64,000 nt of DNA, taken from contig JAKIMF020000004.1 of the NCBI GenBank assembly GCA_022605425.2, positions 617,501 through 681,500 on the forward strand, written 5' to 3'. The position numbers and the translations under genes were made by a program. Below the pieces are notes generated by a model. The model worked only from the letters and a program-made list of their open reading frames with translations. It was not told the origin of the DNA and made no database searches. Position 1 is the stretch's first letter, and every line of letters starts with the position of its first letter. Positions 63,755 through 64,000 of this stretch are shown here, one piece after another. This DNA is from Hamiltosporidium tvaerminnensis (taxonomy: Eukaryota; Microsporidia; Dubosqiidae).

Positions 63755-64000
63755 ATTCTGGGTTAAAATATGTTTACCATTTTTTTATGTTTTCTTCTAC
63801 CTCTTTAACCACTGCTGTCTCTTTTTCCAAATCCGACTCTTCATTTATGTTATTGGTCGGTTCTTCTAAAGTGGTTCCTCCTTGGGAACTAAGGGTGTAT
63901 TATTTTTTGGTTTTAAATTTTTTGCACCATCTTCCTCTCTCTTCGCTTCTTTTAAAGGGGTTATTGGTTCCTCATGCATCCTCGATCTCTTAATAACACC
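63755..64000 (-). mobile_element. R4-like retrotransposon remnant, 3' tail, continues beyond the window
   Basis: On the minus strand from 64000 down, GVIKRSRMHEEPITPLKEA, then an acidic segment (NINEESDLEKETAVVKEVEEN), align with the tails at 1381-1611 and 51.2-51.4 kb. This copy is much less mutated than the others: only one stop interrupts about 75 codons. The body of the element lies outside the window. Confidence 0.55.

Noticed and set aside
1-64000. CRISPR array, tRNA and rRNA genes
   Set aside because: The only regular arrays are the 38-bp, 40-bp and in-frame coding minisatellites, without unique spacers. No GGTTCGAATCC-type box with a matching acceptor stem was found by eye; a tRNAscan run would settle the tRNA question.

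Overview
The window reads as nuclear DNA of a microsporidian. The genes are compact and mostly intron-free, the sequence is very AT-rich, and most convincing start codons sit 2-12 nt (about 22 nt for the HECT gene) downstream of a short run of C (CCC to CCCCC), the start-proximal motif described in microsporidia. The identifiable gene families are the reduced eukaryotic set: proteasome beta2, NOP2 rRNA methyltransferase, a HUWE1/Tom1-type HECT ubiquitin ligase and a SANT/Myb-type nuclear protein. The long gene-poor stretches full of dead transposons point to a bloated, transposon-rich lineage of the Hamiltosporidium/Edhazardia/Anncaliia kind rather than a compact Encephalitozoon-like genome. 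The genus cannot be fixed from the sequence alone.

Layout. 1-11.6 kb is mostly decayed mobile DNA: two remnants of an R4/Dong-like non-LTR retrotransposon, one integrase remnant and one copy of a ~740-bp dispersed repeat. Within it is one helical-repeat gene broken by a -1 frame change. 11.6-18.7 kb holds a giant HECT E3 ligase gene, open over ~2,348 codons except for a single in-frame TAA. 19.0-21.05 kb is a degenerate piggyBac transposon, clearly richer in GC than its surroundings. 21-44 kb is a gene desert with three unrecognised genes (about 25.5, 30 and 36 kb), two more copies of the dispersed repeat and three more integrase remnants. 44-62 kb is the gene-richer part: an unrecognised acidic protein, an Asn-rich coiled-coil protein, another R4-like remnant plus a possible reverse-transcriptase scrap, proteasome beta2 divergent from a SANT-domain protein, NOP2, and a secreted Cys/Lys-rich protein that could belong to the spore wall or polar tube. 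62.8-64 kb ends in another dispersed repeat and a further retroelement remnant that runs off the window.

How the parts relate. The recognised genes are independent housekeeping genes (protein turnover by the proteasome and a HECT ligase, ribosome maturation by NOP2, chromatin by the SANT protein), not a pathway cluster. The most unusual signals are: a nonsense codon in the middle of an otherwise intact HECT gene; a canonical A_AAA_AAC slippery heptamer exactly where the gene at 3.75 kb changes frame; a 38-bp tandem array that repeats the start-proximal CCC-TTTAAT motif inside the beta2/SANT divergent promoter; a ~740-bp non-coding repeat family lying just upstream of two genes; and a host-like, GC-rich piggyBac relic. 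No tRNA, rRNA or CRISPR locus was found by eye.
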